The notes under the pieces: generated by a model
Told to the model about the DNA's origin: nothing
The model's database searches: none
Seen by the model: the letters and a program-made list of their open reading frames with translations, nothing else
Assembly (NCBI GenBank): GCA_025766275.1
Contig: JAFKAC010000032.1
Span: 620,001-684,000, forward strand
Direction of reading: 5' to 3'
From: Lactarius indigo
Lineage: Eukaryota; Basidiomycota; Agaricomycetes; Russulales; Russulaceae
Length of the DNA stretch: 64,000 nt
Made by a program: the position numbers and the translations under genes
Part shown: positions 1 to 10,400 of the stretch, piece after piece
Numbering within the stretch: position 1 is the first letter of the stretch
Layout of the letters: each line of letters begins with the position of its first letter

Positions 1-299
1 ATCAATTCACAGCTAGTGAAGGACTGGAGGTAACAAAGACCCCCACCCAGGTGAGATAGATTGAGGCTGTTGCATATTGAAGAGTGTTGGTATGAGTTTT
101 GGAACCAGGACGGACACAAACGCACAATCGGCAAGAGCTGAGAATTGACTCGGAAAAACGTGCACGTTGCAAAGTTGCAATGTGGCAACGCCGCCACCAA
201 CACAAAATCCCACGCTAGTGGGGTTTCAACAAGACATTTCCAGCCCAACAATTTATTTCCACATTGCTTAGCAGTCAAACTAAAATAGTTTCATGTCAT
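1..299. other. Unassigned left edge
   Basis: I see no convincing coding exon, RNA gene or repeat here. Short open frames exist on the minus strand but show no domain or splice pattern. The segment may be the interior of the element whose end lies at about 300-508, or ordinary flank; the window edge prevents a decision. Confidence 0.3.
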
Positions 300-508
300 T
301 TGGGCTCCAGCAATTGTATTTTGAGACCTGTCAAGAATTTCCGTTCAAACGCATTCGAACGCGTTCTCTTGGGTTCGGGATTTTGCCAAACGGTGAACGG
401 AACCACTGGTCCGGTTCAAGCAAATAGCCGAACCGGACCCCTCAATTGGCGTCCGGGCCGGTCCAGTTCGGGTTCGGACCGAAGTTCAGAACCGGACCTT
501 CCCATCAC
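300..508. mobile_element. Putative terminal region of a second hAT-like element
   Basis: The segment is packed with short variants of CCGGTTC and GGTTCGG in both orientations and ends at about 508 with CCCATCACTA, which on the minus strand reads TAGTGATGGG. This resembles the subterminal repeats and TAGTG-type termini of hAT elements, and the right end of the neighbouring hAT (33343) also ends in CACTA. It abuts the last transposase exon just after Leu-Glu-Gly-Glu-Val, so it appears to truncate that gene. The opposite end and the 8-bp target duplication would lie outside the window or are not recognisable. Confidence 0.4.
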
Positions 509-3410
509 TAACTTCACCTTCTAAGGTATTTGCCTGTGGTCTGTAGACAGGCATTGGGCCAATACCAAGGTTTGCCAAAGTGGCCTGCATGCCACCAAAT
601 GGTTCAGGGGGTGGAGGGGGTACAGTTGATCTAGTAGGGGCTCTAGATGGTGTGTACAATGGTCTAAGCTACTTAGAATTTTAGTTTTAGAGTAGCATGA
701 TAAAATTAAAAGCACTCACTGCATCAAGGAGGTGGCGCTTTACTGCTTCAGAAACATTTGATTGGTAGTGTTGCTTGAACCATTCAAGCTTTGTCAAAGG
801 GTTAAGAACTGTTCACATGAGATGAGAAATTATGCAGAATATTAAGACAGCCACTCACCCATTGAAAGCTGATATACTGGAAGGTCAAGGGCCTGGATAG
901 AATATGGAACTATCTTCTCTGAAGCTTTTCCAATAATAAGACCAATATCCTGTCTCTCAGTCTCCAAGGTATTTGCCAAGTCATTCAGGGTTTTTAAAAA
1001 GCCCTCAAATGCAGCAACTGTGCCACAAAGTGTTGGCGTCTTCTCATAAGAAAGTGATTGCTGATACCAGAAGGGGATCTAATAAATAAATTAATAGACA
1101 ATCAGAGAGAGAAAATGTCTGCACACCTGAAGAATTCTCTGAAGTCCCCCAAGGACCCTCCAATCTTCCTCATCTAATGGGTCTGGCCCTCCCTCCTGAG
1201 TAAACCTATCAATTGCCTAACTAAAAGTTAGCATTAGAATTTATTAAATGGCTTAAAAAATACCTCTCTCAAGATAAATGCCCTCTTGATCATTAAATAG
1301 GCAGAGGACCACCTGGTCTCCACATCAAGGATTAATTGCAAAGGAGGCACATTTGACTCCTTTGCAATTGCAGAAAATATATCACACCTTTGTGATGAGT
1401 TGCGGATCTATTATAAATAAGTTAGAAAAAAAAGAAAGAAAAAAAAAAAAAGAAAAAACTCGGAAAAAGAAAAAAGAAAAAGAAAAAGAAAAAGAAAAAG
1501 AAAAAGAAAAAGAAAAAGAAAAAGAAAAAGAAAAAGAAAAAGAAAAAGAAAAAGAAAAAGAAAAAGAAAAAGAAAAAGAAAAAGAAAAAGAAAAAGAAAA
1601 AGAAAAAGAAAAAGAAAAAGAAAAAAGACAAAAGACAAAAAAACTCGAAAAAAAGAAGGGAAAAAGAAGAAAAAAAAGAAAAAAAAAAAAAGGAAAGGCT
1701 CACATAAACAATAATTTGCTGAAGCCTTTAACTTGGTCAAAACCAAGTTCAACTGCTTCCTCAAGCATTGCCTTGCATGCAAGATTTACAATATGGGCAA
1801 AGCATCTAAAAAGTGTTAGCAAAAAAATATTAAATAGTTTGACACTTACCTGATGTGGCGCTGCTCTGCAGAAAACCCAGTATTAGGATATTGCTTCTTT
1901 AACTGAGTTTCTAGTGCCTCCATCATAGAGCTGTTGTTGGATGCATTATCTGTTGTTATCCAACCAATCTTTATTTTAAAAAAAAATTAATTAGTCGAAA
2001 TTTATATATAAAATGAAGTAGACATTACCTTTCTTTCAAGCCCCATCCTAGTAATGATAAAATGAAAGACCTCAGCTAACCTCTCTCCAGTGTGGGACCC
2101 AGGAAAATAGACAAATCCAATAAGGTCAGCTCTAAGGGTTAGCTTTTGCTGGCCATCTTGAGTCTGGATCTGCTCCAGCCAGTGAGCAGTAACAGCCATG
2201 TATGGCTTGAGGTCAGGGTCTGTCCACATGTCTGTGGTAAAAGAGACCCTCCCAAGGCAGCTTGTCTAAATAGAAGTTAGCCCTCAAGCACTAAGATATA
2301 ATAATAAAATATTACCTGAATATGCTGAGACAAATTGTGGAGTGCCTCTGTACAGTTCTCCACAATGCGCTTCTGCATAGTGGTCCTGTGAGGGATGTCT
2401 GCATCACTCAGCTCAGGGCGGAGTAGGAGACACAGGTGGCGGAACTCTGGTCTCTCCACAATCATCATAGGCTAAAAAAAAAAAAAAAACATTAAATAGG
2501 GAAAAAAAATTAAAATTAAATAAAAAACCTGATCTGTGGCAACAATAAATTGCACAAGGCCATCTAAAAAGTTGTCTTGAGTGAAGGGAGTGCGGCACCT
2601 AGCTTGATGCTCTACAGGAACTCCAGTAACTCTTGCAACAGCTTCTTCTCCCTCTTTACCTCTCAGCTCAATTTTGAGTCTTTGGCACTCTGTAACCCAC
2701 TCTTCTGCATGGTGATTGAGCAGATGGGATCGCAGAGGACCTGTTGCAGTAGTGGAGCGATATGAGTGTACTTTGATGGACGCATCCTCTTGATGAAGTA
2801 TTCTACAAAAATAATTTTTAGAAATAAAAATAACAATAAAAATAAAAAACTCACAAGCAAAACTTGCACTGTTTCTTCCCATCAACAGCTTGAAAAAACC
2901 TCAAGGTATCATCACCTGAGCCCAGCCTTGAACCAGCTTTTTGAGCCCTCCTTGGGTGGCGAGTTGGAGTTGGAGGGTCAGAGCTGCCATCCTGAGGGCT
3001 ATTGAAATTAGCGCCACCCTCCTGAGAGCCATCTGACCCATTTCCAAGGTCAAAGTTCTCAGGTTGGGGTGAGCTAAGGCCTCCCTATATTAAATTTGTT
3101 AAAAAATGATTATAAAATTAATAAAATAGATACTCACTTGATTGGCAGCCTGAGCAGGTGAAGAACCTGCAAAGGGGTCCTCTCCCTGCTGTGAGGGTCC
3201 AGGAGGGCCACCTGAAGCTGCAGAAGAGCCTAGATTAAAGTGCACATGTCTGGCACTGGCAACTGATGTCTGAGCAGCTGTGGATGAGACTAACACAATA
3301 TGAGTGTATGGATACCATCAAAACAATGAGCACATACCATCAAGCTGAAAAGACATCTCTAAAGCACCACCAGGAAGCTCCCGCTGTTTGACCTGGCTCT
3401 TCTTGGTCTT
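509..3410 (-). pseudogene. hAT transposase, exons downstream of the copia-A insertion
   Basis: About twelve short exons separated by 45-60 bp GT-AG introns (one enlarged by a simple repeat) read as a hAT-superfamily transposase. Approximate exons: 3410-3346, 3291-3145, 3085-2853, 2805-2530, 2472-2313, 2266-2031, 1975-1854, 1806-1705, 1412-1264, 1220-1128, 1081-863, 812-715 and 663-510. Visible landmarks are a BED-type zinc finger (CKFC near 2860, HLLNHH near 2715), a catalytic-region segment with FTTDMW (about 2240), TTDNASN (about 1960), a CFAHIVNL segment (about 1800) and the hAT hallmark DVETRWSSAYL (about 1300). The dimerisation region at the C-terminus stops at LEGEV, where another element abuts. 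The product would cut and paste the element in the nucleus, but the gene is split from its first exon by 27.9 kb and truncated at the 3' end, so it is dead. Confidence 0.75.
1432..1690. repeat. (AAAAAG)n microsatellite in a transposase intron
   Basis: A nearly pure hexamer tract occupies about 1478-1625, flanked by degenerate A/G-rich sequence. It lies between the exon ending near 1705 and the exon starting near 1412, so it has inflated one hAT intron to about 290 bp. The Lys-Glu and Phe-rich reading frames across it are artefacts of the repeat. Confidence 0.9.
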
Positions 3411-4059
3411 TGTGCGAGAGTAGCGCGATTATGTAACGCGTTGCACGTGAGTGCGCGCGCCGAGAGCCACAGAAATAGAACAAGTCGAGCGTTTGCGAGA
3501 GAGAGAGATTGAGCGCGAATAAACAGACGGAGGGATTTCGAGAACAACAAATTGATAGTACATTCCAGTCTGAATCCATACACTTTATACTACTGGGTTT
3601 TCTGTTTATTTGTAAATACGAGTCGTAAGTAATCACAGGCCATCAAACATGTGTGAGCGCGTCGTAAGGTAAGTATATCGTAGAGCCTCTCAATTGAGGC
3701 AAAAAGTCATAACTACTCATCATGAGATCATACAGAAACGAAGATCGAAGCCGAAACCGAACGTGGGACGAAGGAATTGAGATTGCGAGTTAATAAGGCA
3801 TGTGGCCGCGGCCCTTGTGACGTCGGGCTCGGCGTGCTCGCGCTTGATCCGAGAACGTATCCTAACAATGATATTGATTAATACGAAGTTGAACCAGACT
3901 GGTATAGTAACGGCCGAAGGCCGTAGTCCAAAAATTAGTGTTGAGGATCGCTCGCGCTGAGGCGAGACGACTCCCCCGGGCCATCGGCCCGGTGCGGTCC
4001 TGACAGGATCCCAGTGCCGGACGCTCCCCCGCAAGTCGGGCTCACAGCATATTTCAGCA
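3411..4059 (-). repeat. copia-A 3' LTR
   Basis: This 649 bp repeat begins TGTGCGAGAG and ends TTTCAGCA on the plus strand. It differs from the copy at 30639-31287 by five substitutions that I can see, at 3446, 3869, 3922, 4013 and 4049, and no indels. The copia-A pol frame continues about 120 bp into it before a stop near 3935. Confidence 0.95.
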
Positions 4060-4962
4060 CTCCCCCGCAAGCCGAGCGCAGTCCGAGCGCTATGGTGTGC
4101 CCCTTCACCTTCCATGTGGGAAGCACCTTAGTAAGAACGTCCGCGACCATATCGTCTGTAGGACAATAAATGAGTTTGAAGACCCCAGCGCTGACCGAGT
4201 GATGAATAAAGTGATATCGTATGTCAATGTGTTTCGTCCTCGCGTGAAAGTTGTCCGTCGTCGCAAGCATAAGTGCTGCTTGATTGTCGCAATAGAGTGT
4301 CGTCGGCGAGTTGACTATTGCGAATAGTTTGCAGATAAGTCGGCGAAGCCATATGCCTTCCTTTGCTGCGTGTGTTGCTGCAACGTATTCGGCTTCTGCG
4401 GTGGACAGCGCGACGAGCTCCTGTTTGCGGGAGCTCCACGAGATCGCGCCTCCATCGATGAGAAACGCGAAGCCAGAAATGGCTCGCCGATGGTCTTGTG
4501 AGGAGCCGTCTGCGTCGGTGTATCCTATGAGTGCATGACGATCTCCCCCGTAAGTCAGTGCGTGAGCTCGCGTTCCCGCGAGATAACGAAATATGCGCTT
4601 GACTGCCTCCCAATGAGCCTCCCCCGGGTTCTCCAGAAATTGAGAAAGTGTTGAGACAGCGAATGAGATATCCGGGCGAGTAGCTACGGATGCGTACATG
4701 AGACTGCCGATGGCCTCCCTATAAGGGACTTTGGCCATGCGCGCCACGTCGGTCTTGTCCGCAGGTGCGTCTTTGGTGGTATATGAGATGCCGGGGATCA
4801 TGGGGGAATGAATAGGCTTTGCGTCGCCTAGATTGAAATGCTTGACGATGGTATCGACGTAAGACTCCTGTGATAATGCGATAGTCCGCGCGCCGCGATC
4901 TCTTGTTATCTTGATGCCCAGGAGCCAGTGAATAGGCCCCAGGTCAGTAATGGAGTGGCGTG
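4060..4962 (-). pseudogene. copia-A pol, C-terminal part (end of RT and RNase H)
   Basis: The reading frame enters from the gypsy junction at 4962 with HSITDLGPIHW, the end of the RT domain. It continues through the connection region (GSLMYASVATRPDISFAVS) into RNase H: YTDADGSSQD, SGFAFLIDGGAISWSSRKQ, STAEAEYVA and the DNQAAL motif, then HIDIRYHF and MVADVLTKVLP, as in copia RNase H. The 5' continuation is at 12927-12945 and then 27191 onward, because gypsy and copia-B are inserted here. It is an inactive fragment only because of the insertions; this segment itself has no frame break. Confidence 0.9.
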
Positions 4963-5540
4963 TGTTATGATCCGACGCTTCGAACCTAACCCACAGTATG
5001 TCTCCACCCTGCCTTCCCCTTCTGTACCATACCTTGTTACCAAAGGAGTTACTGTTACTAGTGGCGCTGTTCCTTTGATCCGAACTTCTGCTTACTCCGT
5101 TTAGTCTCTTTGATGTTGTGTGGACTTGTGTTCATGTTGTTTGGAACCCTGTCCTATATAAACCTGTACCATAGACCGTAGGAAGCCAGACTTGGCTTCG
5201 TTTGCAATCTAGCAACCTTGCCTTCGTACTTTGGTGTGACCTCGCCTTATCTCTCTCTTCTTGTGCATCCCCTACCTCAGTCCTTAACCAGGACACTTCG
5301 GAGTCTTTGCAGTTGAACTATATCAACGCGTCACACCTGTTACACTCTGCGCACTAGCAAGATCAAGTGTAGAGAAGTGTTAGACACTTCGGACGAGGAG
5401 TCCTACATAGCAGAGTCGTGCTGCACCTTGTGCCACACTTCTATCACTTGTATTTCATAGCAATAAGACAACAGAGGTCTTCGCTTGATACCTGTGTGAT
5501 TCAGAACCTTTAGAACCCACGCCCCTGCTAGGGCGTAACA
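4963..5540 (+). repeat. gypsy 5' LTR
   Basis: This 578 bp repeat starts TGTTATGATC and ends GGGCGTAACA. It contains a TATA box and a perfect hairpin GAAGCC-agactt-GGCTTC at 5183-5200. The presumed transcript start falls in that hairpin, 33 nt after the TATA box. A diverged inverted solo copy of this LTR lies at 31955-32532. Confidence 0.96.
5154..5198 (+). promoter_or_regulatory. gypsy LTR core promoter and predicted transcript 5' end
   Basis: CTATATAAA at 5154-5162 is a good TATA box. The 11 bases 5188-5198 (AGACTTGGCTT) begin 33 nt after its first T and are the exact reverse complement of the 11 bases just inside the element (5542-5552). The position fits the first nucleotides of the mRNA. 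The same arrangement is repeated in the 3' LTR at 12535-12579. Confidence 0.65.
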
Positions 5541-5541
5541 T

Positions 5542-5552
5542 AAGCCAAGTCT
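5542..5552 (+). other. gypsy self-priming primer binding site
   Basis: AAGCCAAGTCT begins one base after the LTR. It lacks the TGG that marks pairing to a tRNA 3' CCA end, but it is perfectly complementary over 11 nt to the predicted RNA 5' end at 5188-5198. This is the self-priming design established for Tf1 and related chromoviruses, in which the folded mRNA is cleaved and primes its own reverse transcription. Confidence 0.65.
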
Positions 5553-5748
5553 ACAACTCCCAACACACCCGAGACACTACTGCCACACAGCAGAGTGGGC
5601 GACGATCCAAGAGGACGCATCAGCCAACAACCAGACACTCCACAGAACCTAGAAACGACGGCATAGCCGGGCGATGGATCCTCCTTGACACAAGAGGCCG
5701 CTTCAGCCATCCCCTTACACAAATCAGCACCCAAGACAGACCACAATC

Positions 5749-7452
5749 GTGGCTAGCATCAGTGTCACCTTTGAATCAGACAACGATTGGACCCCAGTCA
5801 CAACCAGAACACAAGACGACCTCCCACACCACGTTAAAAGCAGTCAACTAGGAAAAGGAGCTCGCTGGGCCACAACATCAGGCAGACCACCTTGTTACAA
5901 GTGCCTCATCAAAGGCGAACTCAGACCAGTGGAATTCATCAACAACAACTGGTACATCCTCCGATACTTTCAGAACACATACCACACCCGAGCCATAAAC
6001 ATCACACCACACAGATTTGCTGAAGGACTAGGCTGGTGGAACGAAGAAGACGAACAGAACCCGGAAACGCCCACACAACAATCATCCTCAGCACCAAGAA
6101 ACACTAGGGGAACGTACGGACTACAACAAGACTCATCATCAGAAGAACCCAGCACAGACGAAGCGGAGTCACACTCAGAACTATCCCACTCCTCAGAACA
6201 CCGCCTAGACATCACAGTACCCACACAAGCTTCGTCACAAGCCAGCCCCACTATTCCTATCTGGATAGAACCATCCCCAGCGGAAGAAGGATTCCCAGCC
6301 CCGCTACCACCAATCAGATTGCCCTCCCCAGTCGAACCACCCCAGACCCCCATCACACCACAGCCAACACTTGCCATGTCAGCCATAAACGCCACAGGCA
6401 CTGGCACAGGCACTGGCACAGGCACCGGCTCAAGCGCTGGAACAGGAGGGACACCAACAACGAGCTCAGGAGGACTCAAAGGAGCGCCCCCTACTCCGTT
6501 CACCGGAGATAGAACAGAGAGTGGTCAGTTCAAAAGAGAACTACTACGATATATCAAGTTAAATAGCGAGAATGAACTCATCAAAGAACCTTATGCACGA
6601 GTACTATTCGCCCTTACAATGTTCAAAGGACCCGGTGTACAGCTGTGGGTCAACCAAACCGAAGACGACATGGAAGCGGCACTAGCAGACCCCACCAAAG
6701 CCCTCACCAAAAACAGCAAAGATCTTTGGGACGGTTTTCTCGACACCTTCGACAGAGACTGGACCGACACTCTAAACAAAGAAAGAGCCTATCAGAAGCT
6801 CATCAATCTGACGATGCAGGGTGGAGCATTAGACAGCTACATCCTCGACTTCGAACACCTTGCAGGAATAGCAGGATGGGCAAGGGATGCCCCTGGAACG
6901 GTGGAATTCTTCAAAAGAGGGCTACCCACAGGACTGTATCGTGCTTGCCTTATGCGAACCACCATCCCAAACACCATGGACGAATGGCAAACCGCTGCCA
7001 GAGCAGAACACCAACGCTGGAAGCTGCTAAAAGCCAGACCAGGGAATAGAAACCCAGGGCCAACCCAGAATGTCCACCAAGGACGACCAAAGCGAGACCC
7101 AAATGCGATGGATGTAGATGCCACCACCTCTGCCCCCTTTAAGAAGCTTACCGAAGAAGAAAAGAAAGCCCTCATGAAAGAAGGACGCTGCTTCAAGTGT
7201 AGACAGCAAGGGCACATGGCTAGAAACTGTCAACGACAAAACACCACTAACCAAACCAAAGCCAGAGCCACAGACACCCAAGAAGCGGACACTGCACCCC
7301 CATACACCCCAGAAGCAAGCACCTCATCAGTGGCTGCTACCACAACCGAAGATAAAGTCCGACAAGCCCATGCACTCGTCCAAGGCATGACTGAGGATGA
7401 AAAGAGACGCTACTATGCCTTAGATCAGGATTTTTGCGATGCCGACCTGTGA
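5749..7452 (+). CDS. gag: gypsy Gag polyprotein
   Basis: This long frame (567 codons from a GTG at 5749) encodes the structural protein of the virus-like particle. The N-terminal 200 residues are unfamiliar and contain CYKC. A Ser/Glu/Pro-rich region follows, then a Gly-Thr repeat from GGCACT/GGCACA units (about 6397-6440), a retrotransposon-Gag core (about residues 250-440: GQFKRELLRYI, LWVNQTEDD) and one CCHC knuckle CFKCRQQGHMARNC (about 483). No in-frame ATG precedes residue 210: the frame is open from 5689 but its first ATG is near 6376, just before the repeat. The start is therefore uncertain: a non-AUG codon, an unrecognised intron, or a shorter Gag. The frame overlaps pol by 52 nt, with pol in the -1 frame. 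Confidence 0.85.
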   Translation: MASISVTFESDNDWTPVTTRTQDDLPHHVKSSQLGKGARWATTSGRPPCYKCLIKGELRPVEFINNNWYILRYFQNTYHTRAINITPHRFAEGLGWWNEEDEQNPETPTQQSSSAPRNTRGTYGLQQDSSSEEPSTDEAESHSELSHSSEHRLDITVPTQASSQASPTIPIWIEPSPAEEGFPAPLPPIRLPSPVEPPQTPITPQPTLAMSAINATGTGTGTGTGTGSSAGTGGTPTTSSGGLKGAPPTPFTGDRTESGQFKRELLRYIKLNSENELIKEPYARVLFALTMFKGPGVQLWVNQTEDDMEAALADPTKALTKNSKDLWDGFLDTFDRDWTDTLNKERAYQKLINLTMQGGALDSYILDFEHLAGIAGWARDAPGTVEFFKRGLPTGLYRACLMRTTIPNTMDEWQTAARAEHQRWKLLKARPGNRNPGPTQNVHQGRPKRDPNAMDVDATTSAPFKKLTEEEKKALMKEGRCFKCRQQGHMARNCQRQNTTNQTKARATDTQEADTAPPYTPEASTSSVAATTTEDKVRQAHALVQGMTEDEKRRYYALDQDFCDADL

Positions 7453-10400
7453 GAGCTGACAGGGAGGCCAATTCAATGTATAGTGTTCGCGATAGTGCTA
7501 TGACAATCAAAGTCCTCGTTCGCCTATACTACAAAGAAGCTCGCATAAATGTACTGCTGGACAGCGGTGCAACAGACAACCTGATCGACCGAAACCTAAT
7601 CCAAAAACTTGGGCTAGGGACCACTCCCTTAAAACCACCCAGATTGGTCCGAAATGTAGATGGATCGCTAAACAAAGATGGCACCATGACGGAAACATGC
7701 CAGTTATGGATAAAAAGGGGAGAAGAAGAGACTCCTTTCCAGTTCTTCGTAACCAGCCTAGGAGAAGATAGAATGATCTTCGGATACCCCTGGTTTGAAC
7801 ACGAAAACCCAGACATAGATTGGAAGAAACAAGAGCTGAAAGGAGAAGCAGTCACCATCCTGACAGGAGGGTACCGCTTCCGAAGAAAGCGACACCAAGA
7901 AGCAAAAGCGGCAGCAACCAAAACAACCTTTGACCCAGTAAAAGAAACTGCAATCCCAGAAGAATACCAGCGCCACAACAAAGTATTCTCAGACGAAGAA
8001 GCACAGCGCTTTCCCCCAGAAAGAGAAGAAGACCATCCCATCACATTGCGACCAGATGCACCCAACAAGATCAATTGCAAAATCTACCCCTTGACTCCAG
8101 AAGAAGATAAAGAGTTGAAGGCATATCTCGACGAAAACATAGCAAAAGGATACATCTATGAAGGAAGCTCCCCCTACGCTTCCTCCTTCTTCTTCAGAAA
8201 GAAAACAGACGGAGGGTTGCGCCCTATCCTGGACTACAGACCCCTAAATACCTGGACAATAAAAGACACTTACCCACTACCTCTCATTTCCGACATCCTG
8301 ACCAACTTAAATGGGAAAACACTGTTCTCAAAGTTCGATATCAGATGGGGGTACCATAATATCCGCATAAAAGAAGAAGACCAGTGGAAGGCAGCCTTCA
8401 AGACACCAAGGGGGCTGTTCATCCCTCGAGTCATGACCTTCGGCCTCACAAACGCACCAGCCACCTTTGCAAGAACCATGAGCAGAATACTTCGACCACT
8501 TATGGACAAATATCCAAGAGAGCTATTTGTATACATGGACGATGTCCTGATAGCCACAGAAGAAGACACAGAGCGCCACAGACAAATTGCACACGAGTTC
8601 TTGGAAATCTGTGAAAAGGAATCCTATTTCCTTAAAGCGTCGAAATGCGTGTTCGAACAAAGAAAGATCCACTACCTAGGCATTGTCATCGATGGGTCTC
8701 AAATCAAAATCGACCCAAAGAAGGTGGAAGGACTAAAAGACTGGCCAAGAGACATCAAGTCAGTCAAACAAGCAAGAAGCGTGTTGGGGACACTAAGTTA
8801 TCAGCGACCCTTCATCCCCAACTTCGCTCACTTAGCAAGACCCATCACGGACACAATAAAGACGTCAGAAGGACCCTTCAGATGGACAAAGGAAGCAGCA
8901 GAAGCCTTAGAAGCTCTCATCACGCTTGTGTGCAAAGACCCCATCTTATGCCAACCAGATATGGACAAACCTTTCAAACTAGAAGTAGATGCCTCCGCTT
9001 TCGCCACAGGAGCAATCCTGACACAAAGAGACAGCCAAAACAAACCACAAGCTGTGGGATACTTCTCCAAATCATTTTCAGAAGCGGAGCGCAACTATGA
9101 CATCCACGACAGGGAACTCCTGGCAGTAATCAGAGGACTAGAACACTGGAGACACCTTCTTTTAGGGTCCCCTCACGAAATCACAGTGTTTACAGACCAC
9201 AAAAACCTAGAATATTACCGCCACCCTCGACAAATCAATAGGAGAGTGGCACGCTACATCCCCAGACTTGCAGACTATCACATTAAACTCCATCACAAAC
9301 CAGGACCCCAAAACCATGCTGATGCCCTGTCAAGACGCCCTGACCACGACACCGGAGCAGGGGATAACACTGATGTAGTGGTCCTGACCCCAACCATCTT
9401 CGCAAACTCCGCTCTCTCCATAAGGATAGATGACCGGGTCATGACACACCAATTAGACCACCAAGACACTCTGAACGAGTGGGCCGCCCCCTTCCACCTA
9501 GTAAAACAAGGCAAACACTGGTGGAGAGGCGACAAACTGGTGGTTGTGGACAACACACCGCTAAAGAGGGGGGTAATTTCCCTGTTTCACGACACAAAAA
9601 CAGCTGGACACCCCGGAATAACAAAGACCTTGTGGTTAGTGTCACAAGACTTTTGGTGGCCAAACATGAAAGACGACATATCCGCATATGTAAAGGGCTG
9701 TGCCACATGCCAATCAAACAAGAACTTCCCTGGGAACCCAAAACCACCGATATTCCCCATCAAGACTAACCCGGAAGCACTCCCTTTTGAAACCATCGCT
9801 CTAGACTTTATCACAAAGCTACCCCAATCAGAAGACAATGACACAATTCTCACCATCACGGATCATGACTGTTCCAAAGCAGCCTTCTTTATCCCATGCA
9901 GTGAAACAATAGACGCAGAAGGAGTGGCAAAACTCTATGCCAAAACTGTCCTGCCACACTACGGACTACCAAGAAGGGTCATCTCCGACAGAGACCCCAG
10001 ATTCACAGCGAAGTTCATCAAAGAACTGTGCAGAGTGCTTGACATAGAACAAAACATCAGCACAGCATACCACCCACAAACAGATGGACAATCAGAGCGA
10101 ACAAACCAGTGGTTAGAACAGTACCTCCGAATGTTCATAAACCATCAACAAGACAATTGGACGGAGCTACTACCACTGGCACAGTACACCCACAACTCCT
10201 GGCCAAGCGCAACCACTAAAAAGGCACCCTACGAATTAATCCTTGGATACATCCCAAGAGTACACCAACCAGAAAGAACGACCACAGTACCAGGGACACA
10301 AGAGAGATTAGAACGAATCCAGGAAGCCAGAAGGACCGCCCAAGCAGCAATTACCCATGCACAGTCACTCTACAAAGGATCCTCTCGCTTCGAACAACAC

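Noticed and set aside
1353..1853. 166-codon plus-strand frame rich in Lys-Glu
   Set aside because: It is the translation of the (AAAAAG)n microsatellite inside a minus-strand transposase intron.
5528..5746. Minus-strand frame over the gypsy leader
   Set aside because: It overlaps the LTR edge and priming site and has no supporting domain.
8270..9859. Antisense frames across gypsy pol
   Set aside because: They are shadows of the plus-strand RT and integrase frame.
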